64,000 nt of DNA from Winogradskyella bathintestinalis (GTDB taxonomy: Bacteria; Bacteroidota; Bacteroidia; Flavobacteriales; Flavobacteriaceae), in assembly GCF_030407435.1 (NCBI RefSeq), contig NZ_JASDDK010000005.1:214384-278383 (forward strand), given 5' to 3'. Positions within the stretch are counted from its first letter, which is position 1; each line of letters begins with the position of its first letter. This document shows, in pieces, positions 46,224 through 55,591 of this stretch. The notes below the pieces were generated by a model that made no database searches, had not been told where the DNA came from, and saw only the letters and a program-made list of their open reading frames with translations. A program made the position numbers and the translations under genes.

Positions 46224-47156
46224 CTAATCTACAGGAGATGCCCCTGCATTGGCGATGTTCTGTAAGGCATTCGAAATAGTGGTTAATGTTTCATTATTAT
46301 TGTCAATATCATGTCTGTCGGCCATATAAAATGGATCGTTATATATAATAAACACTTCTCCATTATTATTTTCATAAACTAACATTTTTTGCGGTAAATC
46401 TAGGGCCGCAGTTTTTGATTCTACCATTAGTGGAGTTCCTAGAATAGGATTGCCGAATATTATAAGTTTTGCCGGCATTAAATTGAAATCAACACTTTGT
46501 GCGTTGGCTTGATGATCTAATTCTGCCATAATAGTAATGTTATCAATACTATTCAATTTATCGATAATTGAACTATAAGTACTATTAAAATCATTATCAC
46601 TAGCTAGGGAAATAATACCTTGATCTTGTTCGGCATTGGAAACATTTATAGTAACGTCTTTTTCAGTTGCTGTATTCACAATGTTAGCAAGTGCATTCTT
46701 AATCATATCCGTTGTTTCAACATTGCCAATAGCATGTCTATTAATAATATAATCAATAGAATTATAAGTAACTACAGTATCGCCATCTTCATCAGTATAA
46801 ACTGTAATACGCTGTGGTAAATCTAAACCGGCTTGAATATTACTTTGCATCACAGGTGTTCCTAAATTTGGATTACCAAAATATATTGTTCTTGTAAAAT
46901 CTAATGCTAAACCATTGTTTTCTGCATTAAGAGCATGGTCTACTTCCGCAACGATGCCTATTTCATTATTATTATTCAAAATGGTAATAATAGCATTATA
47001 AATTGAGGAAGGTGTGTCATTGGTTTCCACATATCCTATACCTTCCGTTTCTGGGCTATTATTTTGTGGTGGTGTGTTATTATCATTATCATCTTTACAA
47101 GCTGTTGATAATAATAGCGTACTAAATAGTAGCGCAGTAATAGTTCTAGTTTTCAT
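46224..47156 (-). CDS. Lipoprotein with two DUF302 domains
   Basis: This 310-residue lipoprotein has a signal with lipobox LSTAC (Cys20) and an asparagine- and aspartate-rich linker. Two copies of a DUF302 domain follow (about 40-165 and 180-300). Both keep the FGNPxLGTPxM segment and LDLPQ. The internal duplication is clear by eye. The family function is unknown; a small-ligand or metal role has been suggested for DUF302, which I cannot check here. Confidence 0.82.
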   Translation of the reverse strand: MKTRTITALLFSTLLLSTACKDDNDNNTPPQNNSPETEGIGYVETNDTPSSIYNAIITILNNNNEIGIVAEVDHALNAENNGLALDFTRTIYFGNPNLGTPVMQSNIQAGLDLPQRITVYTDEDGDTVVTYNSIDYIINRHAIGNVETTDMIKNALANIVNTATEKDVTINVSNAEQDQGIISLASDNDFNSTYSSIIDKLNSIDNITIMAELDHQANAQSVDFNLMPAKLIIFGNPILGTPLMVESKTAALDLPQKMLVYENNNGEVFIIYNDPFYMADRHDIDNNNETLTTISNALQNIANAGASPVD

Positions 47157-47364
47157 AATATATATTTAATTTAACCGTTAATAAAAATGGTGTTTTTATA
47201 TTTGAATTTAACAATTTTGCCTGAGCATGGGTCGTATTTTACGTTGCCGTTTATAACCAAATCGACACGAAAAGATGAACGAACTTCAATCCTCTCAAGG
47301 TCATTAAATTCGTTCATTAATCAGAATGATCACATGTAGCTTACGCTAAGGTTATTGACGATTT

Positions 47365-47664
47365 TTAGCCTTTATCCGTATCATCTAAATCTAATTCGAG
47401 ATTTTCGTTATGATCACTTCCCAAACTATGGTGACGGTTTTCTTCGTCGGGTTGTCTATTATTTGTCAAAGGTCTCGCATTTCTACCTCCTGGAATATCT
47501 AGGTTTTTAGCCGCAAAATCAGGTTGATTCTCTCGTTTTTTTAGTATCTCGTCATCACCGTTATCCTGTCTTAAATTTCCGGATTTGTCACCTAATATTT
47601 TTTCGTCCTCTTTAGTGATATCTGAATTGTATTTGGTTTTATTTTTTTGCTCTTCATTTTTCAT
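47365..47664 (-). CDS. Small hydrophilic protein of unknown function
   Basis: This 99-residue protein is rich in Asp, Glu, Lys and Asn, with no hydrophobic core, and contains DIPGGRNARPLTNN. It looks disordered. Its position among CsbD and other stress-type genes hints at a stress role, as inference only. Confidence 0.6.
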   Translation of the reverse strand: MKNEEQKNKTKYNSDITKEDEKILGDKSGNLRQDNGDDEILKKRENQPDFAAKNLDIPGGRNARPLTNNRQPDEENRHHSLGSDHNENLELDLDDTDKG

Positions 47665-47804
47665 AATTTCAATTTTAAAATTCTCTTTTAGTTATTAATT
47701 AGCTTTTATAAGGATCATCTTCTACACCCAAAATTTTAATGCGATTAATAAAAAAGTTCAAACCTTTTTATATTCACATCTATTCTATAGTGTGCTCATC
47801 CAAA

Positions 47805-48806
47805 CTATGAAACCTTAACCACCATTTTTCCTTTATTTTTCCCATCGAATAAATCTATAAACGCTTGTGGAATGTTTTCAAATCCTTCCACAATAGTTTC
47901 AGAATAAGTCAATTTTTCTTCATTTAACCAAGTGGTTAATTCTTTCATGGCCTTGGGAAATTTATCCTCATAATTAGAGACAATAAAACCTTGCATTGAA
48001 GCGCTATTCTTAATTAAAAATGGACGTACACTAATACTTTCTGGAGTTTCTGTTTCGTTGTAAACGGCGATCGCTCCACAGTTAATAGTACGTGCAAATT
48101 TGTTAATGTTAAACAAGACTGCATCTGAAATCGGACCACCAACATTATCAAAATAAATATCTATACCTTTAGGTGCCGCATCGGCTATGGCAGATTTCAT
48201 ATCGTCCGTAGTCTCATAGTTGATACCAGCATCAAATCCGAATTTCGATTTTAACATCTCAATTTTTTCATCTGTACCAGCGATTCCAATAACAGTAAGG
48301 CCCAAAATTTTACCAATTTGTCCTACAACACTTCCTACTGCACCTGCAGCTCCTGAGACAATTAAGGTTTCTCCTTCTTTAGGTTTACCAATTTCGGTCA
48401 ATCCACAATAAGCGGTTAAACCTGTCATGCCTAAAATGCCCAAATAAGCACTTAAATCTGCTTTACTTGAATCTACTTTAGTGAGTTCTTCACCTTTAGT
48501 AACTTGCTTCGTTTTCCAATCGAGCATACCTCTAACATAATCGCCCTTGCTAAAGTTTTCGTTTTTTGACTCGGCTACTTTTGCTATTACAAGTGAGTGG
48601 ATAGGTTTACCGACTTCAAACGGATCAACATACGATTTAGCATCACTCATTCTGCCTCGTAAGTAGGGGTCCACGGATACATAATGAGTTTCTAATAGTA
48701 GTTCCCCGTCATCTATATTTAGTTCAGCATCATCTTTTTTAAATTCGAAATCTGATAATTTTGGTTTTCCTTCAGGTCTATTTTTTAATATAATTGTTTG
48801 TGTCAT
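47805..48806 (-). CDS. NADP-dependent oxidoreductase, MDR family
   Basis: This 333-residue zinc-free medium-chain reductase resembles prostaglandin reductase and CurA/YncB enzymes. It has YVSVDPYLRGRM near residue 43, TGLTAYCGL, the VSGAAGAVGSVVGQI cofactor loop near residue 148 and YFDNVGG. It should reduce double bonds of alkenals or alkenones with NADPH. Confidence 0.9.
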   Translation of the reverse strand: MTQTIILKNRPEGKPKLSDFEFKKDDAELNIDDGELLLETHYVSVDPYLRGRMSDAKSYVDPFEVGKPIHSLVIAKVAESKNENFSKGDYVRGMLDWKTKQVTKGEELTKVDSSKADLSAYLGILGMTGLTAYCGLTEIGKPKEGETLIVSGAAGAVGSVVGQIGKILGLTVIGIAGTDEKIEMLKSKFGFDAGINYETTDDMKSAIADAAPKGIDIYFDNVGGPISDAVLFNINKFARTINCGAIAVYNETETPESISVRPFLIKNSASMQGFIVSNYEDKFPKAMKELTTWLNEEKLTYSETIVEGFENIPQAFIDLFDGKNKGKMVVKVS

Positions 48807-49014
48807 GAAGTATGTTTTTTGAGTTATTATTTATAGTATGATAATATTATAATTAAAAAGATAAATGGCTTGTTCATCTGAGCTAAATATTAGCTGATAT
48901 ACTAGAGGTGACAATATTTAACTAAATCATAAAAATAATGTCGACTGGCTGCGATCTTATAAATTAAAGTCGTTAGAAATTTTATATCTTAGGTAAACCT
49001 TAAAATTCATACTT

Positions 49015-50211
49015 ATGTTACACAATGTTTTATTGCCACGCGACATTTATATATCAGAAGAGCACCAAATGATGCAGCAGATGATACAGGATTTTATTAA
49101 AAATGAAATCCTAGAGGCCACTGACGACTGGGAAAAAAACGGAATGGTAAGCCGAGATATTTGGGAGCGCGCAGGTGAATTGGGTTTATTGTGTATTGAT
49201 ATGCCAGAAAATTATGGAGGCAGTGGTTTAGATTTTAGCTTCAGCGCTTTATTTATAGAAGAATTAGCAAAGGAAGGCGTTACTGGTCCAGGGTTTTCTT
49301 TGCATTCAGATATTGTAGCTCCGTATCTACTGAAGTATGGAACAACATCTCAAAAGGAAAAATACCTCCCACAAATGGCATCAGGGAAAATGATAACATC
49401 TATTGGAATGACAGAACCAAATTGTGGTAGTGACCTTAAAGCATTACAAACAAAAGCAGAAGATAAGGGGGATCATTATTTAGTGAATGGACAAAAAACG
49501 TTTATTACGAATGGTCATATGTGCGATATGTCTATCGTTGCCGTAAAGACTAATGTAGGTACTGAAAATGAAAATATTTCTTTATTAATAATTGAAACTG
49601 CATCTGAAGGATTTAATAAAGGAGTCCCTTTCCAAAAAATAGGGTTAAAAGCACAAGATACTTGCGAATTATTTTTTGATAATGTAAAAGTGCCTAAAGA
49701 AAATCTGTTAGGAGAAGAAGGGATGGGTTTCAAAATTATGATGACGGAATTAGCAAGGGAACGCTTAACGGTTGCATTGCAGGCCATAGGTGGGGCAGAA
49801 GGGGCTATTGAAAAAACTATTGCGTACACATCGACAAGAACTGCTTTTCAACAACCTATTGCCAATTTTCAGAATACCCAATTTAAATTGGCAGAATGCA
49901 CTTCGCAATTACAAATTCATCAGGCGTTTTTAGATCGGTGTATACAATTATTAGCCCAACATAAACTTTCAGCCGAAAGTGCATCGATAGCAAAATATTC
50001 GGCCACAGAAATGCACGGAAAAGTAGTGGATGAATGTTTACAGTTATTTGGAGGCTATGGCTATATGTGGGATTATCCTATTGCCAAAATGTATGCCGAT
50101 AATCGCGTGGCTAGAATATATGCCGGATCCAACGAAATTATGAAAATATTAATTGCCCGTGGTTTATTTAAAGAGTTATTTCAACAGATGAAAAAATCGA
50201 AAAAAAATTAA
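49015..50211 (+). CDS. Acyl-CoA dehydrogenase
   Basis: This 398-residue FAD enzyme introduces a trans-2 double bond in acyl-CoA. It shows IGMTEPNCGSDL and LFGGYGYMWDYPIAKMYAD. The C-terminal motif YAGSNEIMK lacks the Glu of the medium-chain type. A Glu in AEGAIEKT (about residue 262) aligns with the catalytic base of long-chain and isovaleryl-CoA enzymes, so activity is expected. Chain preference is thus likely long or branched. It stands alone. Confidence 0.9.
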   Translation: MLHNVLLPRDIYISEEHQMMQQMIQDFIKNEILEATDDWEKNGMVSRDIWERAGELGLLCIDMPENYGGSGLDFSFSALFIEELAKEGVTGPGFSLHSDIVAPYLLKYGTTSQKEKYLPQMASGKMITSIGMTEPNCGSDLKALQTKAEDKGDHYLVNGQKTFITNGHMCDMSIVAVKTNVGTENENISLLIIETASEGFNKGVPFQKIGLKAQDTCELFFDNVKVPKENLLGEEGMGFKIMMTELARERLTVALQAIGGAEGAIEKTIAYTSTRTAFQQPIANFQNTQFKLAECTSQLQIHQAFLDRCIQLLAQHKLSAESASIAKYSATEMHGKVVDECLQLFGGYGYMWDYPIAKMYADNRVARIYAGSNEIMKILIARGLFKELFQQMKKSKKN

Positions 50212-50256
50212 AATGAAACTACTTTAGCAAAATAATCTACCTATAAATCCAAAAAC

Positions 50257-50874
50257 TTATCGGCTCTTAAATAGTTTTTTTATGGCCTTTAACAGTTTAT
50301 TTTCTAATACATTATATGATTTTGGATTTGTAGCTTTTAAGGTGGTCGATGCGATTGGTTTATCTTCAGATGATTTTGCTATGTCGTAAACTGCAGCCTC
50401 AATGGTGTATGTAATTATTTCTTTTTCATCATATTGTAATTCCTCTTCATTCTTACTACCACTTGTCATTTTTAAAGGCTCCAGAGAATTCATATAATTA
50501 TGTAAGGTCTTAGCGCGGACGGTATCAATTTCTATAGACTTTTGGGAGGCCAATAATACTTTATCAATATTTTTTTCTTTACATCGAATTACAAATTCAT
50601 TTATTTCTTCTTGTGAGTGATTTTCTTGGTACTCAATTTCAGGAAATAATTCATTCATTTTTAAAGGTACAATGCCTTGCTCAGAAAACAACTTAGCCAA
50701 TTTTTCTTCAAAACGCACTTGTAGCGCTTTATCGTCGGTACTAGCATAAACTAATAAACGATTGAAATTATGCGCTTTAAAGGCTTTAGATTGCCATTGC
50801 GATGGTTCAATTTTAGTAGATGCGCAACTGGTACAAATTAATAATATGAGAAAGAAAAGCGTAGTGATTTTCAT
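50257..50874 (-). CDS. Lipoprotein of unknown function
   Basis: I chose the ATG at 50874 rather than 50892 because it gives a clean lipoprotein signal: MKITTLFFLILLICTSC with Cys17. The 205-residue product has a periplasmic alpha/beta domain with no recognised motif (HNFNRLLVYAST, FPEIEYQENHS). It is convergent with the acyl-CoA dehydrogenase gene. Function is unknown. Confidence 0.7.
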   Translation of the reverse strand: MKITTLFFLILLICTSCASTKIEPSQWQSKAFKAHNFNRLLVYASTDDKALQVRFEEKLAKLFSEQGIVPLKMNELFPEIEYQENHSQEEINEFVIRCKEKNIDKVLLASQKSIEIDTVRAKTLHNYMNSLEPLKMTSGSKNEEELQYDEKEIITYTIEAAVYDIAKSSEDKPIASTTLKATNPKSYNVLENKLLKAIKKLFKSR

Positions 50875-51145
50875 AAAATAAGTTTTGTGCAAGATACTAA
50901 AAATGATTATTATTTTTATAATTTAATAGTCGCATTGGACGCTCAATTAAGGAATTCATTAAAGTCATTATTTATATATCATATATTTTTAAAAAATTTC
51001 TTGTACACAGAATATGTTTCTTTTATAAAGTTTTTCTAATTACATTATAGGGACTATTTTTAAGCGTAATATGTTGTAGGGTTATGGTGATTTCTACGAC
51101 ATACTTAATACACGAAAACACAATAGCGAAACTTTTATTTTATAT

Positions 51146-52150
51146 ATGAATTCTAATCAAACTCTTTATTCCATATTAGATCTAGCCTTAGTGTCTAAAG
51201 ATAATACACTAAAACAAACCTTTAATGATACATTAAAACTAGCACAAAATGCTGAAAATTTTGGTTATACACGTTTTTGGTTAGCAGAACATCATAATGC
51301 ATCAAATATTGCTAGTAGCGCAACGTCTGTATTAATTGGTTATGTGGCTCAAGGTACCAAGACGCTTAAAGTGGGTTCTGGCGGTATTATGCTGCCAAAC
51401 CATTCACCTTTAATTATAGCCGAACAATTTGGAACCTTAGGATCGTTGTATCCCAATCGTATTGAATTAGGATTAGGACGAGCGCCAGGAACTGACAGAG
51501 CTACAGCAGAAGCAATTCGATCGGATTTTATGCAAGCTGCTCATTCATTTCCTAATGAATTGGAAAAAATACAAACTTATTTTTCCAACGAAAATGCCAA
51601 TTCAAAAATTCGAGCTACAGTGGCGGAAGGAGTAAACGTTCCTATTTACATATTAGGTAGTAGTACAGATAGTGCTCACCTGGCTGCAAAAAAAGGATTG
51701 CCTTATGCTTTTGCGAGTCATTTTGCGACAACACATTTGTTTGAGGCTTTAAAAGTTTATCGTGAAGAGTTTCAACCTTCAGAAGATTATAAACAACCTT
51801 ATGTTATAACTGGTGTTAATATTATCATTGCCGATACGGATGCGGAGGCTGAACGTTTATCGACGTCTTTAGTGCGTATGATTGTAGGTATATTTACAGG
51901 AAAACGCGACTTTGTGCAACCTCCGACTGCTATGACGAATGATTTAAAAGAAATTATGCAACATCCACAAGTGCACCAAATGTTGAAGTATTCGTTTATT
52001 GGAAGTAAAGCTACTGTTAAGAGCCAGATAAAAGAATTTCTGACACAAACCAAAGCTGACGAATTGATTGCGGTGACTCATCTTTATGACATAAATGACA
52101 GAATACGTTCGTATGAATTATTTGCAGAGATAATGCAAGAGTTGAATTAA
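51146..52150 (+). CDS. LLM-class flavin-dependent oxidoreductase
   Basis: This 334-residue luciferase-like TIM-barrel flavoprotein has RFWLAEHHN, KVGSGGIMLPNHSP and RIELGLGRAPGTD, typical of the MsnO8-type group. Such enzymes use reduced FMN, often as monooxygenases, with unknown substrate here. It is alone on the plus strand. Confidence 0.88.
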   Translation: MNSNQTLYSILDLALVSKDNTLKQTFNDTLKLAQNAENFGYTRFWLAEHHNASNIASSATSVLIGYVAQGTKTLKVGSGGIMLPNHSPLIIAEQFGTLGSLYPNRIELGLGRAPGTDRATAEAIRSDFMQAAHSFPNELEKIQTYFSNENANSKIRATVAEGVNVPIYILGSSTDSAHLAAKKGLPYAFASHFATTHLFEALKVYREEFQPSEDYKQPYVITGVNIIIADTDAEAERLSTSLVRMIVGIFTGKRDFVQPPTAMTNDLKEIMQHPQVHQMLKYSFIGSKATVKSQIKEFLTQTKADELIAVTHLYDINDRIRSYELFAEIMQELN

Positions 52151-52276
52151 TGAAAATAAAAATTACTATGGTTTACATTGGAACTACACTGTATTAATTG
52201 CCACTATTCCCTAACATTATCTTTGTGGTAATGTTTGAATTACTTAACTTTAAGATCTAGAATTAAAAAAAAAAGA

Positions 52277-52456
52277 ATGATTAACACCTACAATTATCTT
52301 CGTATACAAGTCCCAGGTGGCACACCAAATCCTGGCGAATCACAACCTTTAGATTTTTCGGATCCGTTTGAAGTGATCGTCTTTATTATTTTGCCAATTC
52401 TATTATTTATACTTTATTTTGTTTGGAGAAAAAGTAATAAACGAAATGACAAGTAG
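52277..52456 (+). CDS. Small single-pass membrane protein (59 residues)
   Basis: The ATG at 52277 gives a 59-residue product with a short Pro- and Gly-rich N-terminus (VPGGTPNPGESQP), one transmembrane helix (VIVFIILPILLFILYFVW) and a basic tail. I recall similar short proteins in Flavobacteriaceae. No function is known. An upstream in-frame TTG (52235) would add 14 residues but looks less likely. Confidence 0.65.
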   Translation: MINTYNYLRIQVPGGTPNPGESQPLDFSDPFEVIVFIILPILLFILYFVWRKSNKRNDK

Positions 52457-52666
52457 CATTTTTATTTATAGCTACACAACTTTTTATACAAACAGCTCTA
52501 AGTTTAATTAGGGAGAGAACGTATCGAAAGTTTTTCTAAATAAATTAACTATTCATCCAATAACAGTATAATCAATTCACCTATATTATTTTACAGTTCA
52601 AAAAATTAACGATATATCTTTCTAAAAACATGAAATATATTGTTTTATGAATAAATACTTATAAGC

Positions 52667-53266
52667 TTGTTAGAAAAAAGACCACAATTTCCCCAAGAAC
52701 AAATCACAGACATAGATTATTTTATTTATTGCTTAGAAGGAGTAGGTGACGTAGACGTCATTACAGAAACCGAAGCACAACACAACTTAGAGCAATTGGC
52801 CCTCAACTATGACATTGCCAGTATCTATAAAACCTGCGACACCATTGAAGGCTTAGAAGATAGCTTAAACGCATTGGTACTAGATGATCATAATTTTAAG
52901 GATTATGAAATCATCTATTTGGTGATGAGGGGAGAAGCCAATACCATTTGTCTAAACGACTACTACTATAGCTTACAAGAAATTGCAGAACTGTTTGAAG
53001 GCCGATTAGACGGAAAGATTTTACATTTTTCAAATGCCAAAATTCTGGATTTAGATGAAGAAGAAGCCCAATTATTTTTAGATATCACGGGCGCCAAAGC
53101 CATTTCTGGCTATGGTCATGCCTATAACGGCATCGCCAGCACAAAACTAGATGAAGCCTTCTTTAATTTATTTAAAGAAGACGATGATATGTTTGCTGTG
53201 GTAGAAGAATTGCACCAAAGACATTATAACGCCTGCAAATTACTAGATTTTAGATTGTATTATTAA
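52667..53266 (+). CDS. Conserved hypothetical protein, DUF6642-like
   Basis: This 199-residue acidic protein (FIYCLEGVGDVDVI, CLNDYYYSLQEIAE, SGYGHAYNG) resembles flavobacterial DUF6642-like proteins, from memory only. The start is TTG 52667; an in-frame stop at 52652 allows no earlier start. The gene looks richer in G and C than its neighbours. It ends 242 bases before the left direct repeat of the restriction-type island. Function is unknown. Confidence 0.6.
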   Translation: MLEKRPQFPQEQITDIDYFIYCLEGVGDVDVITETEAQHNLEQLALNYDIASIYKTCDTIEGLEDSLNALVLDDHNFKDYEIIYLVMRGEANTICLNDYYYSLQEIAELFEGRLDGKILHFSNAKILDLDEEEAQLFLDITGAKAISGYGHAYNGIASTKLDEAFFNLFKEDDDMFAVVEELHQRHYNACKLLDFRLYY

Positions 53267-54004
53267 GCGCAGTTAGACATACAGGTTACATATTTATAGT
53301 CATACTGAATGGTTCGAATTTTATGACATCGTGCAACTTAGATTTTATATAATTAAAGAGTCGTTGTTTAATAAGGCATCATCTTACAAGGGTAGTACCT
53401 AAATTATCAATTTTTATTTTACGTTTTGATTTTTATAATGAAAACACTTGTTTCTGAGTGTTTTACATACTTTTCAAATGAGAAGATCCTGAGGATGTTT
53501 TTATTATAAAACAAATTATGGTTACTATTTTATTAAGAGCTTCTAATCGTTTTAATATTTAATCATCCACTGGATAGTCAAATATTAAAAGTGTCCTATA
53601 AAGTAATTGCGTTATGTAAAGATGGGCTTTATTCACAAGATTTCTATTTTAAATTAAAGAGTTCATGAATCTCGCAAACTCGATGTGGTTAAAAGCGCAT
53701 CTTAAATATTACTTTTCTTTATTTTTTTCTTCTAAAATGTTTCTCTACTCTGTTAATGAAACCGAGGAACGAGGTTCATAAGCACCTCTAAAACAATATA
53801 AACTTTGCGAATAAACACTCTTTTTCTGAAAGGGCAGAGAAGTGGTGGAAAATGTGTGTGGAATGGTTATTAAAAAACATACTAAAATATCGACTTAAAT
53901 AATTAATGTTTGTTAAAAATGAATTGCTATTTTTACAATAGTGTCATTAATTTAATATTTATAGTAAAACACTGATTTAAATCAGGATTCAGAATAACCG
54001 AGAT
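53267..54004. other. Noncoding left flank of the defence operon
   Basis: This 738-base stretch has no credible ORF. It contains the left copy of the 94-base direct repeat (53508-53601) and, at 53638-53670, a short segment that is similar to 60309-60342. The promoter of hsdM should lie in the last 100 bases; TTTG at 53909 and TATTTTTA at 53928 are a weak candidate pair. Confidence 0.65.
53508..53601 (+). repeat. Left copy of 94-bp direct repeat flanking the hsdMS-ATPase-HNH operon
   Basis: By my alignment about 85 of 94 bases match the copy at 60494-60587. The right 62 bases (53540-53601) differ at only two positions. Inside it, TTTTAATATTT (53550) and AAATATTAAAA (53580) form an 11-base inverted repeat around an inner ATCC/GGAT stem. 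The DNA can fold into a hairpin. Confidence 0.85.
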
Positions 54005-55591
54005 ATGTTAACAACAGAAATTAAAAGTAAAATACAATCATTATGGGATAGATTATGGGCTGGAGGTCTAGCAAACCCAATCACAGCAATTGAGCAGATT
54101 TCTTTTCTTTTATTTATGCGTAGACTTGAAAATATTAATGAAGGTGTCTTAATTAAGGATAATGACAAATTAAAATGGAGTAAATTCAAAGAATTAGAAG
54201 GATCTGAATTAGTTGATAGAGTCAAAAATGAAGTTTTTGAATTTATTAAACATGATTTATCAAAAGAAGATGAACCATTTTCGAAAGCAATGCGTGATGC
54301 TACATTTTCTATTAACAATCCTTTACTTTTAAAAGAGGCAATAAATTATATTGAAGAAATTTACGTTGAGATTGAAAAGCAAGAAAATAAGCACCAACAT
54401 TTTCAAGATATCCAAGGTGATGTATATGAATATTTATTAAAACAAACCAATGAGGCTGGAAAAAACGGTCAATTTAGAACACCACGACATATAATTCAAA
54501 TGATGACAGAATTATTAGATCCAAAGATAGATGGGAAAATTTGTGATTTAACTAGTGGTTCATCTGGTTTTTTAGTCGGTGCGTTTCAATATCTATTAAA
54601 GGAAAATTCTAGTTTTAAGGAAATTGATGAAAATGGCTTAGAAAAAGGATTAGATGGAGATTTACTTTCAAAAAACGATTTAAAAGACCTTAATGAAGAC
54701 ACTTTTTATGGTTTTGATATAGACCAAACCATGGTTAGGATAGGAACTATGAATTTGATAATGCATGGTATTACTAAGCCAAATATTAAATATATAAATT
54801 CTCTATCTGACGAATATGAAAATGAATTTCAAGAATTTATTGTCGAAAAAGATGAATTTATCCCAAAGTTAAAATATCCAATTGATAGAGTAGGAGAAGG
54901 AGAATTTAAGTATGTCTTAGCCAATCCTCCATTTTCTGGAAAACTCAATTCCGAGCGAGTAAGTAAAACTCTGAATAGAATTTATGATCTTAAAAGCAAA
55001 TCAAGACAAACGGAGTTGTTATTCTTAGAAAGAATAGTTTACATGCTAGAATTGGAAGGTAAAGCTGCTGTAATTGTACCTGAAGGAGTTTTGTTTAATG
55101 CAAGTAAAGCTTATAAGAAAACGAGAGAAATAATACTTAAAGATTGTAAATTGGAGGCTGTTATTTCATTACCAAGTGGAGTTTTCCAACCATATACAGG
55201 TGTTAAAACATCAATTCTTTTATTCACTAAAAAGCAATTTCTTAGTGATGAATATAATACAGAAAAGGTATGGTTTTATGGAATGGAAAGTGATGGTTAT
55301 TCCCTTGACTCAAATCGTAAAAGAATAAAAAATGACAATTCATTAATAAAATCAATAGAGATTTTTAAAAAAAGAAATAATTCTAAACAAGAAGATAGAA
55401 AATTTAAACATTTTTTCGTACCAATTCAAGATATAGTAGATAATGGCTATGAGTTAAATTATAACTTATATAAAGAATTTGAGTATGAAGAAGAAAAATA
55501 TGAGCCACCAATAAAATTATTAAAAAAACTTAGAGAATTAGAAAACGATATTTCTGATGGAATTAATAACTTGATTGAGGATATTAAATAA
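54005..55591 (+). CDS. hsdM: Type I restriction-modification N6-adenine methyltransferase
   Basis: This 528-residue protein has the HsdM N-terminal helical domain (LWDRLWAGGLANPITAIEQISFLLFMRRL region) and GQFRTPRHI. SAM motif I is DLTSGSSGF (Asp181) and motif IV is NPPF at 307-310. Motif I differs from the common DPxCGSGGF form, though variants are known. It should methylate adenine at a site chosen by HsdS. Its stop shares a base with the hsdS start (TAATG). It is the first of four tightly packed genes. Confidence 0.92.
   Translation: MLTTEIKSKIQSLWDRLWAGGLANPITAIEQISFLLFMRRLENINEGVLIKDNDKLKWSKFKELEGSELVDRVKNEVFEFIKHDLSKEDEPFSKAMRDATFSINNPLLLKEAINYIEEIYVEIEKQENKHQHFQDIQGDVYEYLLKQTNEAGKNGQFRTPRHIIQMMTELLDPKIDGKICDLTSGSSGFLVGAFQYLLKENSSFKEIDENGLEKGLDGDLLSKNDLKDLNEDTFYGFDIDQTMVRIGTMNLIMHGITKPNIKYINSLSDEYENEFQEFIVEKDEFIPKLKYPIDRVGEGEFKYVLANPPFSGKLNSERVSKTLNRIYDLKSKSRQTELLFLERIVYMLELEGKAAVIVPEGVLFNASKAYKKTREIILKDCKLEAVISLPSGVFQPYTGVKTSILLFTKKQFLSDEYNTEKVWFYGMESDGYSLDSNRKRIKNDNSLIKSIEIFKKRNNSKQEDRKFKHFFVPIQDIVDNGYELNYNLYKEFEYEEEKYEPPIKLLKKLRELENDISDGINNLIEDIK

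Noticed and set aside
50104..50160. Acyl-CoA dehydrogenase without catalytic Glu
   Set aside because: The missing Glu in the C-terminal motif is normal for long-chain and isovaleryl-type enzymes, which use a Glu in another helix; that residue is present here.
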